Shown: one piece after another, positions 1 through 9,230 of the stretch
Numbering within the stretch: the first letter of the stretch is position 1
Layout of the letters: every line of letters begins with the position of its first letter
NCBI RefSeq assembly: GCF_030063135.1
Contig: NZ_JASISO010000003.1
Span: forward strand, 62,001 to 126,000
Source: Streptomyces sp. G-G2
Lineage (GTDB): Bacteria; Actinomycetota; Actinomycetes; Streptomycetales; Streptomycetaceae
Direction: 5' to 3'
DNA: 64,000 nucleotides
Made by a program: the position numbers and the translations under genes
The notes under the pieces: model-generated
Seen by the model: the letters and a program-made list of their open reading frames with translations, nothing else
What the model was told of the DNA's origin: nothing
Database searches by the model: none

Positions 1-1
1 G

Positions 2-97
2 GCCCTGGAGCGCCGTACCGCCCGCACCGGCCGCCTCGTCGCGTCCGGCGGTACGACGGCCTCCGCGGCGGCGGACACCCCGGCCCGGGTCGCGTAA
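2..97 (+). CDS. C-terminal end of an unidentified protein (5' truncated by window edge)
   Basis: An open frame runs from base 2 to a TAA at 95-97 and encodes about 31 residues ending TASAAADTPARVA. The third codon positions are almost all G or C, as in the neighbouring genes, which supports coding. The start lies outside the window. The sequence is too short and too Ala/Thr-rich to assign a family. It is read in the same direction as the hexosaminidase that begins about 40 bases downstream. Confidence 0.4.
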   Translation, partial: ALERRTARTGRLVASGGTTASAAADTPARVA

Positions 98-137
98 CGC
101 GCCCTGCGGTGGGAGGTTGGTGGGGGATGAGGTGAGC

Positions 138-1778
138 ATGGGACCGAACGGGAACATACGCGCCACCGCGACGGCCGCCGCCGTCGCGGTGCTCGCGCTC
201 GCCGTCTCCGGCTGTACGTCGGCCCCCGCGGGCGACCCGGCGCGGACCGGCGGCGCCGCCAGCTCCCCGGCGCCCCCCGGGAGCGCCGACCCGGCCGCTC
301 CGACGGCTTCCGCCCCTTCGCCCAGCCGCAGTTACGCCCTCTCCACCGCCCCGCGGACCATCCCGGCGGTCCGGTCGTTCGAACCGGCCCGCGGCCCCGG
401 CTGGAAACCCGCCGCACGGGCCCGGGTCGTCGTCGCCCCCGCCGACGCCGCCGCCCTCGCCGACGAGGGCAGGACGCTCGCCGAGGACCTGAAGCTCGGC
501 TTCGCCGAAGACGCCGCGGTCCGGCCCGGCGACGTGGTACTCGCCCTCGACACCGCCCCCGCCGACGGTGCCGAGGGCGCGCCCGAGTCGTACACCCTCA
601 CCGTGCGCAACGGGACGGTGCGGATCGCCGGCCCCGACGACGCCGGGGTCTTCTACGGCACCCGCACCCTCGAACAGGCCGTCCGCGCCGCCGGATCCAT
701 CGGCGAGGGCACCGTCAAGGACCGTCCGGACCGCCCCCAGCGCGGCCTCAACCTCGACATGGCCCGCAAGAACTTCACCGCCCCATGGATCGAGGCCCGG
801 CTGCGCGAGATGGCCGACCTCAAACTCAACCAGCTCGGCCTGCACTTCTCCGACGACCAGGCCTTCCGCATCCAGTCCGTCAGCCACCCCGAGATCGTCT
901 CGGACCCGCACCTCACCCAGGCCGAGGTGCGCCGGATCGTCGCCCTCGCGCGCAGCCTGCACATCGAGGTGGTCCCCGAGATCGACTCGCCCGGACACCT
1001 CGGCGCCGTGCTGCGCGCCTACCCCGCCCTGCAACTGCGCGACGTCAACGGCAGAGCCGTCAAGGGCGCCGTGGACATATCCGACCCGGCGGCCGCGAAG
1101 CTCGTCGACTCGCTGCTGCGCGAGTACCTGCCGCTCTTCCCCGGCGCGCACTGGCACGTCGGCGCCGACGAGTACCAGGCCCTGGTGGTCAAGGACCCGC
1201 AGGCCTCCTTCCCGCGGCTCGCGACGGCCGCCCGGCAGCGGTACGGCGCCGGGGCCCGGGTGTCGGACCTGGCCACCGGCTGGCTGAACGACCGCGCCGC
1301 GGTGGTCCGGGGCGCGGGGCGCGTCCCCAAGGCGTGGAACGACGGCTTCTTCACCGGGGGCGCCGCCACCGCGGCCCGGGACATCGAGGTCGAGTACTGG
1401 ACGGGCAAGGAGATCGGCGCCCGGCCGCCCCTGGAGTACCTGCGCGAGGGCCGCCCCGTGGTCAACCTCAACGACGAGTACCTCTACTACGTGCTCGGCG
1501 AGCCCAACGACTTCGCCTACCCCACCGGGCGCCGGATCTACGAACAGTGGACCCCGCTCGTGCTGCGCGGCACCGAGGCCGTGCCCGCCCGCTACGCCGC
1601 TCGGATCCTGGGCGCCCGCCTCGCCGTCTGGTGCGACCTCGCCGGATCCCAGACCCAGGCCCAGGTGGCGGAGGGCATCCGGCTGCCGCTGACCGCCCTC
1701 GCGCAGAAGGTCTGGGACCCGCGCACCCCGGAGCCGACGTGGGGTCAGTTCACGGCCCTCGCGGACCGGCTGCGCTGA
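138..1778 (+). CDS. Secreted beta-N-acetylhexosaminidase lipoprotein, glycoside hydrolase family 20
   Basis: Predicted to cleave terminal GlcNAc/GalNAc from chitin oligomers or glycoconjugates outside the cell. The protein has 546 residues. A signal peptide ends in the lipobox LAVSGC, with the lipidated Cys at residue 26. A GH20b-like N-terminal domain (about residues 60-200) is followed by the TIM barrel. The GH20 signature HVGADEY carries the Asp344-Glu345 pair of substrate-assisted catalysis. Conserved barrel motifs GLNLDMARK, EIDSPGH and KAWNDG are visible. The ATG at 138 places the signal peptide correctly; in-frame GTG and TTG codons at 132 and 117 are alternatives. The gene appears monocistronic. 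The family call is firm; the exact substrate is inferred. Confidence 0.9.
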   Translation: MGPNGNIRATATAAAVAVLALAVSGCTSAPAGDPARTGGAASSPAPPGSADPAAPTASAPSPSRSYALSTAPRTIPAVRSFEPARGPGWKPAARARVVVAPADAAALADEGRTLAEDLKLGFAEDAAVRPGDVVLALDTAPADGAEGAPESYTLTVRNGTVRIAGPDDAGVFYGTRTLEQAVRAAGSIGEGTVKDRPDRPQRGLNLDMARKNFTAPWIEARLREMADLKLNQLGLHFSDDQAFRIQSVSHPEIVSDPHLTQAEVRRIVALARSLHIEVVPEIDSPGHLGAVLRAYPALQLRDVNGRAVKGAVDISDPAAAKLVDSLLREYLPLFPGAHWHVGADEYQALVVKDPQASFPRLATAARQRYGAGARVSDLATGWLNDRAAVVRGAGRVPKAWNDGFFTGGAATAARDIEVEYWTGKEIGARPPLEYLREGRPVVNLNDEYLYYVLGEPNDFAYPTGRRIYEQWTPLVLRGTEAVPARYAARILGARLAVWCDLAGSQTQAQVAEGIRLPLTALAQKVWDPRTPEPTWGQFTALADRLR

Positions 1779-1809
1779 ACCGCGGTCCCGGGGAAGACCG
1801 GACGCGCGG

Positions 1810-1962
1810 TCAGCGCGGCCGGCGCAGGCCCGCGACGAGGAGCGCGACCCGTCGGCGCGCCTCGTAGCGGGGGTCGCTCTCCGCACCGCTGCAGAGGCCG
1901 CTCGGGGGCAACGGGACCTGAGCGGCGGTGTTGTCAGTGGGGCCGCCTACTCTTCGGGACAT
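1810..1962 (-). CDS. Possible small protein of 50 residues, function unknown
   Basis: A 51-codon frame runs leftward from an ATG at 1962 to a TGA at 1810-1812. It begins MSRRVGGPTDNTAAQ and ends RVALLVAGLRRPR. About 44 of its 50 codons end in G or C, matching Streptomyces coding bias, and it fills most of the 260-base gap between two rightward genes. No signal peptide or known motif is visible; the C-terminus could form a basic amphipathic helix. The Shine-Dalgarno is weak. It could be the tail of a decayed gene rather than a true small protein. Confidence 0.4.
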   Translation of the reverse strand: MSRRVGGPTDNTAAQVPLPPSGLCSGAESDPRYEARRRVALLVAGLRRPR

Positions 1963-2038
1963 GCCGCAGCTCAGGGGTGTTCATACCCCCCTGTCCAGGC
2001 TGCGCGCATCCTGATCGACAGGCGGAGGGGTACGGCTG

Positions 2039-2905
2039 ATGACGTGGACGGCGGCGGGCGAGGGGTATGAGATCGCCCTGGTGGAAGGGCGGGTGGCGGC
2101 GCGGCCCACGGGCGGGCGGTCGGCGGGGCGGCAGTTGAAGACGCTGCCCAAGGCGCTGCGCGACCATCCCGAGGTGGACCGGCTGCACCGGCTCATCGCC
2201 TGGCTGGACCGGCACGCCGCCGAGTGCCTGGCCCAGGTGGACACCTGGATGGTCTCCGCGCTGCCGGTACCGACCGCGCTGATAGCCCGGGTCTGGCCGG
2301 ACTCCGCCTGGCGGGAGGCGCTGCGCGACGTGGTGGTGAGCGGTGAACACCCGGACGAGACCGGCTTCCTGCGGGACGTCACCGCCTCCGGGGAGCTGCG
2401 GGTCGTCGATCTCGACGGGGAGACGCTGCGGCTGGCCCCGCGCACGGTGACCCTGCCGCACCCCGTGCTGCTGCCCGACCTGGACGACGTACGGGACTTC
2501 GCGGCCGAACTCGGGGTCGTGCAGCGGGTCGAGCAGATCCACCGCGCCACCTGGCACAAGCCCGCGGGACTCGCGCCCGAGGCCACGGAGGTGGGGGACT
2601 ACGCGGGAGGGGTGTTCCCGTCCCGGTTCGGCCTGGCCGGGCGGGCCACCGGCCTCGGCTACCGGGTGTCCGGCGGCCATGCCACCTGCGCCGTCCGCGA
2701 CCCGGGCAGGGCCGTCGCCGCGGCCGTGTGGATCGGTGAACCGTACTGGGAGGACGAGCAGAGCACCGGCGCGCTGACCTGGCACGACGAGGACGGCCGG
2801 GCGGTCCGGCTCGCGGAGGTCGGACCGGTCGCCTGGTCCGAGGGGATGCGGATGGCCGCGGCGCTGTACGCGGGCCGCCGGATCGACGAGGGCCGCGACG
2901 CGTGA
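2039..2905 (+). CDS. DUF4132-domain protein (MolR/YehI-type C-terminal domain)
   Basis: First gene of the MoxR/VWA operon; 288 residues. The N-terminal half shows the DUF4132 pattern: a GRQLKTLPKALRDHPEV helix, a tryptophan-rich middle, then FLRDVTASGELRVVD and a stretch ending HPVLLPDLDDVRDFAAEL with ATWHKP. The family takes its name from the C-terminal region of E. coli MolR/YehI, whose biochemical role is not settled. No catalytic motif is evident. The stop overlaps the next gene's GTG (GTGA at 2902-2905), so the two are likely translationally coupled. Here DUF4132 stands as a short separate protein beside the 1701-residue neighbour, whereas YehI is a single large protein. Confidence 0.75.
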   Translation: MTWTAAGEGYEIALVEGRVAARPTGGRSAGRQLKTLPKALRDHPEVDRLHRLIAWLDRHAAECLAQVDTWMVSALPVPTALIARVWPDSAWREALRDVVVSGEHPDETGFLRDVTASGELRVVDLDGETLRLAPRTVTLPHPVLLPDLDDVRDFAAELGVVQRVEQIHRATWHKPAGLAPEATEVGDYAGGVFPSRFGLAGRATGLGYRVSGGHATCAVRDPGRAVAAAVWIGEPYWEDEQSTGALTWHDEDGRAVRLAEVGPVAWSEGMRMAAALYAGRRIDEGRDA

Positions 2906-5900
2906 GCTCCCGCGGCGGGACGACGAGTGGGACGAGCGGTGCGACGAGCGTGATCGGCCGGGACGAGGGCGGGGACATGAGCGGGAACGGTGCGGGGGAC
3001 ATGGGGCGGGACATCGTGGAACAGGGCGTCGGCGCGGCGGACGAAGCCGGTAAGGCGGACGCCGTGCGTGCGGCCGGGCTGCTGCTCAAGGCCGGGGCGG
3101 TGCTGCCCTGCGGCGTCCAGGCCGGACCGGGCGCGGTCGAGCTGACCGCCCGTGCCTACCGGCACCCGGCCCTCGGCGACGACCGGGTCGTCGTCCGCCT
3201 CGCCACCGCCGAACTCGGGCCCGCCGAGGACCTCGCCGCGGGATTCCTCGGCCTGGTCCCCGACGGCGAGCCCGTCGTGGTCGGCCTCGGCCGCCGCCAG
3301 GCCCTCGGCTTCCCCGCCTGGGTCCTCGTCCACCACCCCGAGGACGGTCAGCACGCCCTCGCCGTCGTCCCCGAACTGGACCGGCTGGCCCGCCAGGCGA
3401 AGACCCGGCCCAAGGCCACCCTGGACGGCTGCCTCGAACTGGGCGGCCGACTGGCCGCCTCCGTACCGCACTTCCTGCCCGTGTACTTCGAGCAGGCCGC
3501 CCGGCTCTTCCTCGCCGTCGACAACACCACCTACGCCGCCCAGCTGTTCGCCCGGGCCCGCACCAGCGAGGCCCGGCACGGACTCACCGTCGACGAGGAC
3601 CGGGTCGACGCCGTCTTCCTCGAATTCGCCCTGGCCGGAGCCCTTCCCGTGAAGGTGCTCACCGGCTACGGCAAGGAGCTGGCCACCCGGGTCGGCCCCG
3701 CCGAAGCCCACGAGCGCTTCCGCCGTCTGTGCGTACGCCGCACCGCGGGCGGTCTGCCGCCCTCCGCGCAGGCCGCCACCGAGCTGCGCCGCCTGGCCAG
3801 GGCGGCCGGCCTGGACCCCGCCGGGGCCGAACAGGACCACCTCGCCGAACTGCTGTCGCTGCCCGCGACCCTGCGCGCCGCCCACGGCTGGTGGAAGGCG
3901 CACCGGGCCCCGCTCGTCGCCCTCGCCCGCCGGAACCCGGACACCCGCGGCTCCCTGCTCGCGCTGACCCCGCCCGGCTCCTCCGACCACGGCGCCGAAC
4001 TCAGCGCCCTGTGGCTGGAGATACTGGAGGAGTCCGGGGCCACCGCCGGACTGTGTTCCGCGGACCTCCCCGAGGGGCAGCGCAGCCCCGACGGGACCGC
4101 CGGCTGGCTGGAGCGCTTCCACGCCGCCCGACACGCCGGCTGGGGCTCCCGGCCCAGCCTGCCGCTCCTGCTCGACCTCGTCACCCGCGCCGCCGGACAG
4201 CTGCGCGCCGAACTCGACCGCCCGTGGCCCGCCCCGGTGGGCGAGCCCGGCCCGGACCGGCGCCTCGACATCGGCGTACAGGACGCGGACCTGCTCGACC
4301 TGCTGCTCTCGCTGGACCTCCCGGTCGCCGACCCCGACCCCCGGCGCGATGCCCATGCCCAGCTGAACCTGCGCGACTGGGTCCAGGGCGAGCAGCGGCG
4401 CGAGCTGACCGCCCTCGCGGCCGACCCGCGGTTCCGGGCCGCCTTCACCCGCGCCGCCCACGCGCTCGGCGAGGTCCCACCCGGCCCGCAGGTCCTGCGC
4501 GGGCTCGCCGCGAGCGCGGGCGGCAGGATCATGCTGACCGAGTGGATGCGTACGGTCGCCGCCGAATCGGCCGCCGCGGGGCTGCCCGGCCTGCCCGCGG
4601 CCCTCGCCCGGCTGAACTGGCTGCCCACCGAGGCCCTGGAACTGGCCCCGCGCGAGGTCGCCGCCGCCGTGGCCGCCGACCTCGCCGAAACCCTCGCCCG
4701 TACCCTGCGCGGCGGACTCTTCGAGGAACTCGCCTGGCCCGCCTGGGACGAAGCCCTCGCCGCCCTGGCCGTCGGCCGGGGGCGGCAGGACCTGACCGTC
4801 GTCGACGCCTGGCCCCACCTGATCGTGGCCAACGCCACCCAGGTCCATGTCATCGACGCCCACTCCACTGTCCTCGTCCACGACCTGCGCGCCCCGCACG
4901 GCAGCTCGCACCGGCACGGATTCCACTACGTCGACGGCGAACTGCTGGTGCTCTGGGCGACGTACGGAGGTGACGTCCAGGGCTACTGGCACCACAGCCC
5001 CGACCAGGTCTTCACCGTCGGCCAGGGCACGGACGGGAACGACCGCGGCTACTGGTCCCTGCGCTCCAGCCACGTCTCCCTGCCGCTGCCCGGCGGCGGG
5101 CGCACCGTCGGCGGGGGAGTCGTGCACCGCGGCGACACCCTGCTGCCCGTCGAACGACCGGTGCTCTGCGACGGCGCCTCGTACTGGGTGTGGGAAGCCG
5201 CCGAAGGCGAGGGCGAGCCGGGCTGGCGGGAGTACGACCCCGTCGGCGGCGGCCACGGACGCCGCTCCCTGCCCGCCTTCCTCGCCGACGCCCAGCGCGA
5301 ACTGGCCCACGACGGCGAGCCCGCGGGCCCCTGCAGCGGCAACTGCTCCTGCCAGGGCAACTGGCTGCGGCCCGCGCCCGCCGTCCCCGACTCGGTGCTC
5401 GGCGGCCCCGTGGACGGGCTGCTCGGCTGGTGCGCCGTCCGCGTTCCCGGCCGGGGCTGGCGCGCCCGCGACACGGCGGGGCGACAGGTCGCCGTCCCCG
5501 AAGGCCGCGAGATGCCCGTCGCGGCGCTCACCTTCCCCGGCGACGACCGCCCCCGAGCCCTCACCCACCACTGGCGCGAACTGACCGTCACCGACCCCGA
5601 CGGCGTCGTCACCCTCGAGTCGCGCGGCGGCTCCGGCGAGACCTTCCACACCGGCAGCACGGAACTGCCGCCGCTGGGCCACTGGTACGCGCTGCGCCCC
5701 CGCGACCCCCAGGGCTCGGCCGCACTGCGGGCCGCGGACCGCGAGTCCGCCGCCTCTCTGCTCAAGGCGGCCGCCGCGGACCACGGCGCCGACCGGGCCG
5801 CCCTGGTGAGCGCGGCCCTGCCCGAGATCACCGACCCGAAGCTGATCGGCGGCGTGGTCGAGGTGCTGGGCCTCACCCTCACGCAGCAGGGGGTACTGGA

Positions 5901-8007
5901 CCGGGCCGCCGCCCGCCTCCACCCGGACGCGGCCGCCGCCCCCGGGGCCGTCCCCGGCCCCGCCGACGGCCTGCTCGACGAGGCCCTGGGCGGACTCACC
6001 GGCCCCGGCTACCACCGCTGGCACGCCCCACAGGACTTCGTCCACCGCTACCTGCACGCCCTCGGCGCCGCCCGCGCCGACACCGACGCCGTCGCGGTGC
6101 CCGACCGGGTCCACTACGCCATGCCGGACCTGGCCCGCTCCGGCCTCCCGTGGGCCGCCCTGCTGGACCAGCCCGCCGCCCTCGCCTACCGCGCCGTCGC
6201 CACCGCGACCACCGACGCGGGGCGCGCGGCCGTACTCGGCCTGCTCGGCACCCTCGACGCCCTGGGCCTGGGCTCCGCCGCCGGCTCCGCGGACAGCTGG
6301 CGCCGGGCCGTGGTCCACCTCGCCCCGTCCCGCGCCCGCACCTCCGGCGGCCCGCGCCGTGCCGCCCACCACCCCGCCGTCCTCCCGCTCGGCGGCGGCG
6401 CCGTCCTCGCGCTCACCGATCCCGCCCGGACGGTCCCCGACGGGCACGAGTTCGACGCCCTCCTCCACGACCCCACCGGCCGATTCACCGTCCCCGAGCC
6501 CTACACCCTGCGCGGCCTCGCCCCGCTCGGCGACCCCACGCGCGAGGCCGACTGGCTGGCCCGCTTCCTCACCGAAGCGGCCGACCGCGGCCCCGTCCCC
6601 TGGCTCCCTGACGCCGCCGCGGAGTTCGCCCGGCTCACCGGCGCTTCGGCGGCCCTGGCCGCCCTGGTGGTCGCCGGACTTCCGCACATCGACGGCTACG
6701 AGCACAACTTCCTGCCCACCGGCCTGCGCACCCTGCTCGGCGTCAAGGTCGCCGACGCGGCCGCCGCCCGTACCGAACTCAAGGACCTCGCGCCGGACGT
6801 GCGGCGCACCCTGATCGGCGCGCTGCTGCCCACCGACCCGGCCGCACTCTGGACCCGCGGCCCGGACACGGCGGCCGCCGCCGAGGTCTGGAACCGGCAC
6901 GTGGGCCGTCGTACACCGGTCCCCGAGTGGCTGCTCGCCGAAGCCGTCCGGGACGTCCGCACCGCCTGGGGCGCGCACCGCGCCCTGCCCGCGCTCCTCG
7001 ACCCGGCGTCCGCGCCCGAACTCTCCACCGACGTGCCCTGGGGCATCAAGGGCGACCACGCGGAGCCCCTCGACCCGGCCGACCGCCCCTTCACCACGAC
7101 CGTCCTCACCAGCGCGGTCGCCCTGACCGCATGGCTCGCCCACCGCCTTCCCGCGGGCGACCCCGTCCGGGCAGCGCTGCCGTCCGCGCTCACCGCCGTC
7201 CGCCGGCGCCTGGACGCGCCCGGACTCCTGCTCAGCACCGGCGAGTTCGCCCGGCTCGGGGAGTTCCGCAAGGCAGCCGGTACGCCGACCGGGACCGGCG
7301 AAGGCTTCGAACGCTACGGCGCGGTCCTCATGGCCACCGCCGACGACCAGCCCAAGCCCGCGCTGCGCCCCACCCTGCTCGACTCCGCCGGAACCGACCC
7401 CTACCTGACCCTGCTGCGCGGCGCCCGGCAACACCCCACCCGGCTCGAAACCGCCCTGGCGGCCGTGCGCGACGCGGACTTCGCCGCACTGCTCGCCGAC
7501 CCGGGCGCCCCCGCGGCGGGCTCGGCGGGCCCCGACGGCACCTGGTGGCCGCAGGACCCGAGCCGCTCCGTACCGGAACTGGTGACCGAGGCGGCGACCA
7601 CCCTGGGACTGGGCGCCGACGCGGCCGCCCTCTATCTCGCGCTGCTCGCCATGCCCGACCCCACCGACCGCAACACCGCCCGCTGGACCGGCTGGAAGCC
7701 CGTCCGCCTCAAGGCGGCCCGGTCCGAACTCGCCGCCACCGAAGTCGTGGTGAGCGCCACCCGTGCCCGGGCCGGGCGCACCCTGTTCCTCCCCGGCGGC
7801 TGGACCGAGCCCGCCGCGCCCGCGCTGCCCCTGGAACAGTGGAAGCTCCCGCTGTACGGGCCGCTCAGCGACGGGTACCCCGGCCTCGGCGTGCTCGCGC
7901 CGGCCGAACCCGCCGCCCACCTCTACCGGCGCGCCTGGCGGCGGATCCGCGAGGGCGACGCCCCGCGCTTCGAAACCCTCAAGGTCAAGCGCACCCGACG
8001 CCGTTGA
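2902..8007 (+). CDS. Giant 1701-residue protein of the MoxR/VWA operon, function unknown
   Basis: I do not recognise a catalytic domain. The protein is Ala/Leu-rich and largely helical at both ends. A central section (about residues 630-940) is richer in Trp, Gly and His with alternating short beta-like segments, possibly a propeller or beta-sandwich. A cysteine cluster CSGNCSC lies near residues 811-817. There is no signal peptide or membrane helix. The GTG at 2902 gives the 4-base overlap with the upstream gene; an in-frame ATG at 2977 preceded by a GAGGGCGGGGA purine run is a credible alternative. Position and size suggest it is the partner, scaffold or target of the MoxR ATPase encoded next, as YehI may be in E. 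coli. That role is inferred from context. Confidence 0.8.
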   Translation: MSSRGGTTSGTSGATSVIGRDEGGDMSGNGAGDMGRDIVEQGVGAADEAGKADAVRAAGLLLKAGAVLPCGVQAGPGAVELTARAYRHPALGDDRVVVRLATAELGPAEDLAAGFLGLVPDGEPVVVGLGRRQALGFPAWVLVHHPEDGQHALAVVPELDRLARQAKTRPKATLDGCLELGGRLAASVPHFLPVYFEQAARLFLAVDNTTYAAQLFARARTSEARHGLTVDEDRVDAVFLEFALAGALPVKVLTGYGKELATRVGPAEAHERFRRLCVRRTAGGLPPSAQAATELRRLARAAGLDPAGAEQDHLAELLSLPATLRAAHGWWKAHRAPLVALARRNPDTRGSLLALTPPGSSDHGAELSALWLEILEESGATAGLCSADLPEGQRSPDGTAGWLERFHAARHAGWGSRPSLPLLLDLVTRAAGQLRAELDRPWPAPVGEPGPDRRLDIGVQDADLLDLLLSLDLPVADPDPRRDAHAQLNLRDWVQGEQRRELTALAADPRFRAAFTRAAHALGEVPPGPQVLRGLAASAGGRIMLTEWMRTVAAESAAAGLPGLPAALARLNWLPTEALELAPREVAAAVAADLAETLARTLRGGLFEELAWPAWDEALAALAVGRGRQDLTVVDAWPHLIVANATQVHVIDAHSTVLVHDLRAPHGSSHRHGFHYVDGELLVLWATYGGDVQGYWHHSPDQVFTVGQGTDGNDRGYWSLRSSHVSLPLPGGGRTVGGGVVHRGDTLLPVERPVLCDGASYWVWEAAEGEGEPGWREYDPVGGGHGRRSLPAFLADAQRELAHDGEPAGPCSGNCSCQGNWLRPAPAVPDSVLGGPVDGLLGWCAVRVPGRGWRARDTAGRQVAVPEGREMPVAALTFPGDDRPRALTHHWRELTVTDPDGVVTLESRGGSGETFHTGSTELPPLGHWYALRPRDPQGSAALRAADRESAASLLKAAAADHGADRAALVSAALPEITDPKLIGGVVEVLGLTLTQQGVLDRAAARLHPDAAAAPGAVPGPADGLLDEALGGLTGPGYHRWHAPQDFVHRYLHALGAARADTDAVAVPDRVHYAMPDLARSGLPWAALLDQPAALAYRAVATATTDAGRAAVLGLLGTLDALGLGSAAGSADSWRRAVVHLAPSRARTSGGPRRAAHHPAVLPLGGGAVLALTDPARTVPDGHEFDALLHDPTGRFTVPEPYTLRGLAPLGDPTREADWLARFLTEAADRGPVPWLPDAAAEFARLTGASAALAALVVAGLPHIDGYEHNFLPTGLRTLLGVKVADAAAARTELKDLAPDVRRTLIGALLPTDPAALWTRGPDTAAAAEVWNRHVGRRTPVPEWLLAEAVRDVRTAWGAHRALPALLDPASAPELSTDVPWGIKGDHAEPLDPADRPFTTTVLTSAVALTAWLAHRLPAGDPVRAALPSALTAVRRRLDAPGLLLSTGEFARLGEFRKAAGTPTGTGEGFERYGAVLMATADDQPKPALRPTLLDSAGTDPYLTLLRGARQHPTRLETALAAVRDADFAALLADPGAPAAGSAGPDGTWWPQDPSRSVPELVTEAATTLGLGADAAALYLALLAMPDPTDRNTARWTGWKPVRLKAARSELAATEVVVSATRARAGRTLFLPGGWTEPAAPALPLEQWKLPLYGPLSDGYPGLGVLAPAEPAAHLYRRAWRRIREGDAPRFETLKVKRTRRR

Positions 8008-8045
8008 CCGGCCCGGCCCCCGACCGCACCTCTCAAGGAACCCCG

Positions 8046-9230
8046 ATGACCATGACTGACCAGCCCGGGCCCGCGCCCGTCGCGCCCGCCGCTGCCCCGG
8101 GAGCCCGCCAGACCCTCCCGGCCGAGGAACGGTACGCCGAGGAACTCGCCTTCCTCGCCGCCCAGGACACCGGCCCCCGCCCGCCCGGCTGGGCCCTGAC
8201 CCCGCGCGCCGTCGTCACCTTCGTCTGCGGCAGCGGCGGCGCCGAACTGGCCCTGCCCCGGCGGAGGTCCGGGCTGCCCGCCCGGCTCGTCATCGCCCCG
8301 AAGTTCGTCGGCGAACGCGCCCTCGTCGAACGCTGCGTGGTCACCCTCGCCGGAGAGCGCGGCCTGCTGCTCACCGGAGAGCCCGGCACCGCGAAGTCCA
8401 TGCTCTCCGAGCTCCTGTCCGCCGCCGTCAGCGGCACCAGCGCGCTCACCGTCCAGGGCACCGCCGGTACCACCGAGGACGCCTTCCGCTACGGCTGGAA
8501 CTACGCCCTGCTGCTCGCCCAGGGCCCGAGCCCGCAGGCCCTGGTGGACTCCCCGGTGCTCGCCGCCATGCGGACCGGTCGGGTGGTCCGGGTCGAGGAG
8601 ATCACCCGCTGCCTGCCCGAGGTGCAGGACGCGCTGGTGTCCCTGCTGTCCGACCGGCGGGTCAGCGTGCCCGAACTCACCGGGACCGAGGACGCGCAGG
8701 TGTGCGCCGCCCCCGGCTTCACCGTCATCGCGACCGCCAACCTCCGTGACCGGGGCGTCTCGGAGATGTCCGCCGCCCTCAAGCGGCGGTTCAACTTCGA
8801 GACGGTCCAGCCGATCGCCGACGCGGGCGCGGAGGCCTCGCTGATCCGCCGCCAGGCGGTGGCCGCGGTGGAGCGGGCGGGCGCCGCGTTCGGGGTCGAC
8901 GACGCGGTGCTCGACGCACTCGTCACCGTCTTCCGCGACCTGCGCTCCGGGCGCTCGGCGGAGGGCTGGGACGTGGAGCGCCCCGGTACGGTCATGTCCA
9001 CCGCGGAAGCCGTGCAGGTGGCCGCGTCCCTGGGCGTGGCCGCCGCCTACCTGCCGGGCGGGGACGTGCTGGACCTGCTGCCCGGGCATCTGCTCGGGGT
9101 GGTCCGCAAGGACGACCCGGCCGACCACGGGCGGCTGCTGGGCTACTGGGACGGACCGGTCCGCCGCCGCGCCGAGGACGGCTCGGCGATGTGGCGCCGC
9201 CTGTGGGACCTGCGGGGGTCCCTGCGATGA
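8046..9230 (+). CDS. MoxR-family AAA+ ATPase (YehL-like)
   Basis: A 394-residue AAA+ ATPase. Walker A is GEPGTAKS (residues 111-118), Walker B is RVEEIT (about 182-187), and sensor 1 is ATAN (about 229-232) followed by KRRFNFE, which supplies arginine-finger candidates. MoxR proteins act as chaperone-like motors that usually work with a von Willebrand A partner; the next gene supplies a VWA domain. The ATG at 8046 is preceded by an AAGGAA Shine-Dalgarno (8035-8040). This is the only operon junction with a gap (38 bases), so the ATPase may be translated independently. It overlaps the next start by four bases (ATGA). Confidence 0.9.
   Translation: MTMTDQPGPAPVAPAAAPGARQTLPAEERYAEELAFLAAQDTGPRPPGWALTPRAVVTFVCGSGGAELALPRRRSGLPARLVIAPKFVGERALVERCVVTLAGERGLLLTGEPGTAKSMLSELLSAAVSGTSALTVQGTAGTTEDAFRYGWNYALLLAQGPSPQALVDSPVLAAMRTGRVVRVEEITRCLPEVQDALVSLLSDRRVSVPELTGTEDAQVCAAPGFTVIATANLRDRGVSEMSAALKRRFNFETVQPIADAGAEASLIRRQAVAAVERAGAAFGVDDAVLDALVTVFRDLRSGRSAEGWDVERPGTVMSTAEAVQVAASLGVAAAYLPGGDVLDLLPGHLLGVVRKDDPADHGRLLGYWDGPVRRRAEDGSAMWRRLWDLRGSLR

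Noticed and set aside
2659..7920. A 1753-codon open frame on the minus strand, antisense to the giant operon protein
   Set aside because: It is composed of Gly/Gln/Val/Arg-rich low-complexity sequence with no motif. Long antisense frames are expected opposite genes with near-total G/C at third positions, and the plus-strand gene fits the operon by overlaps.
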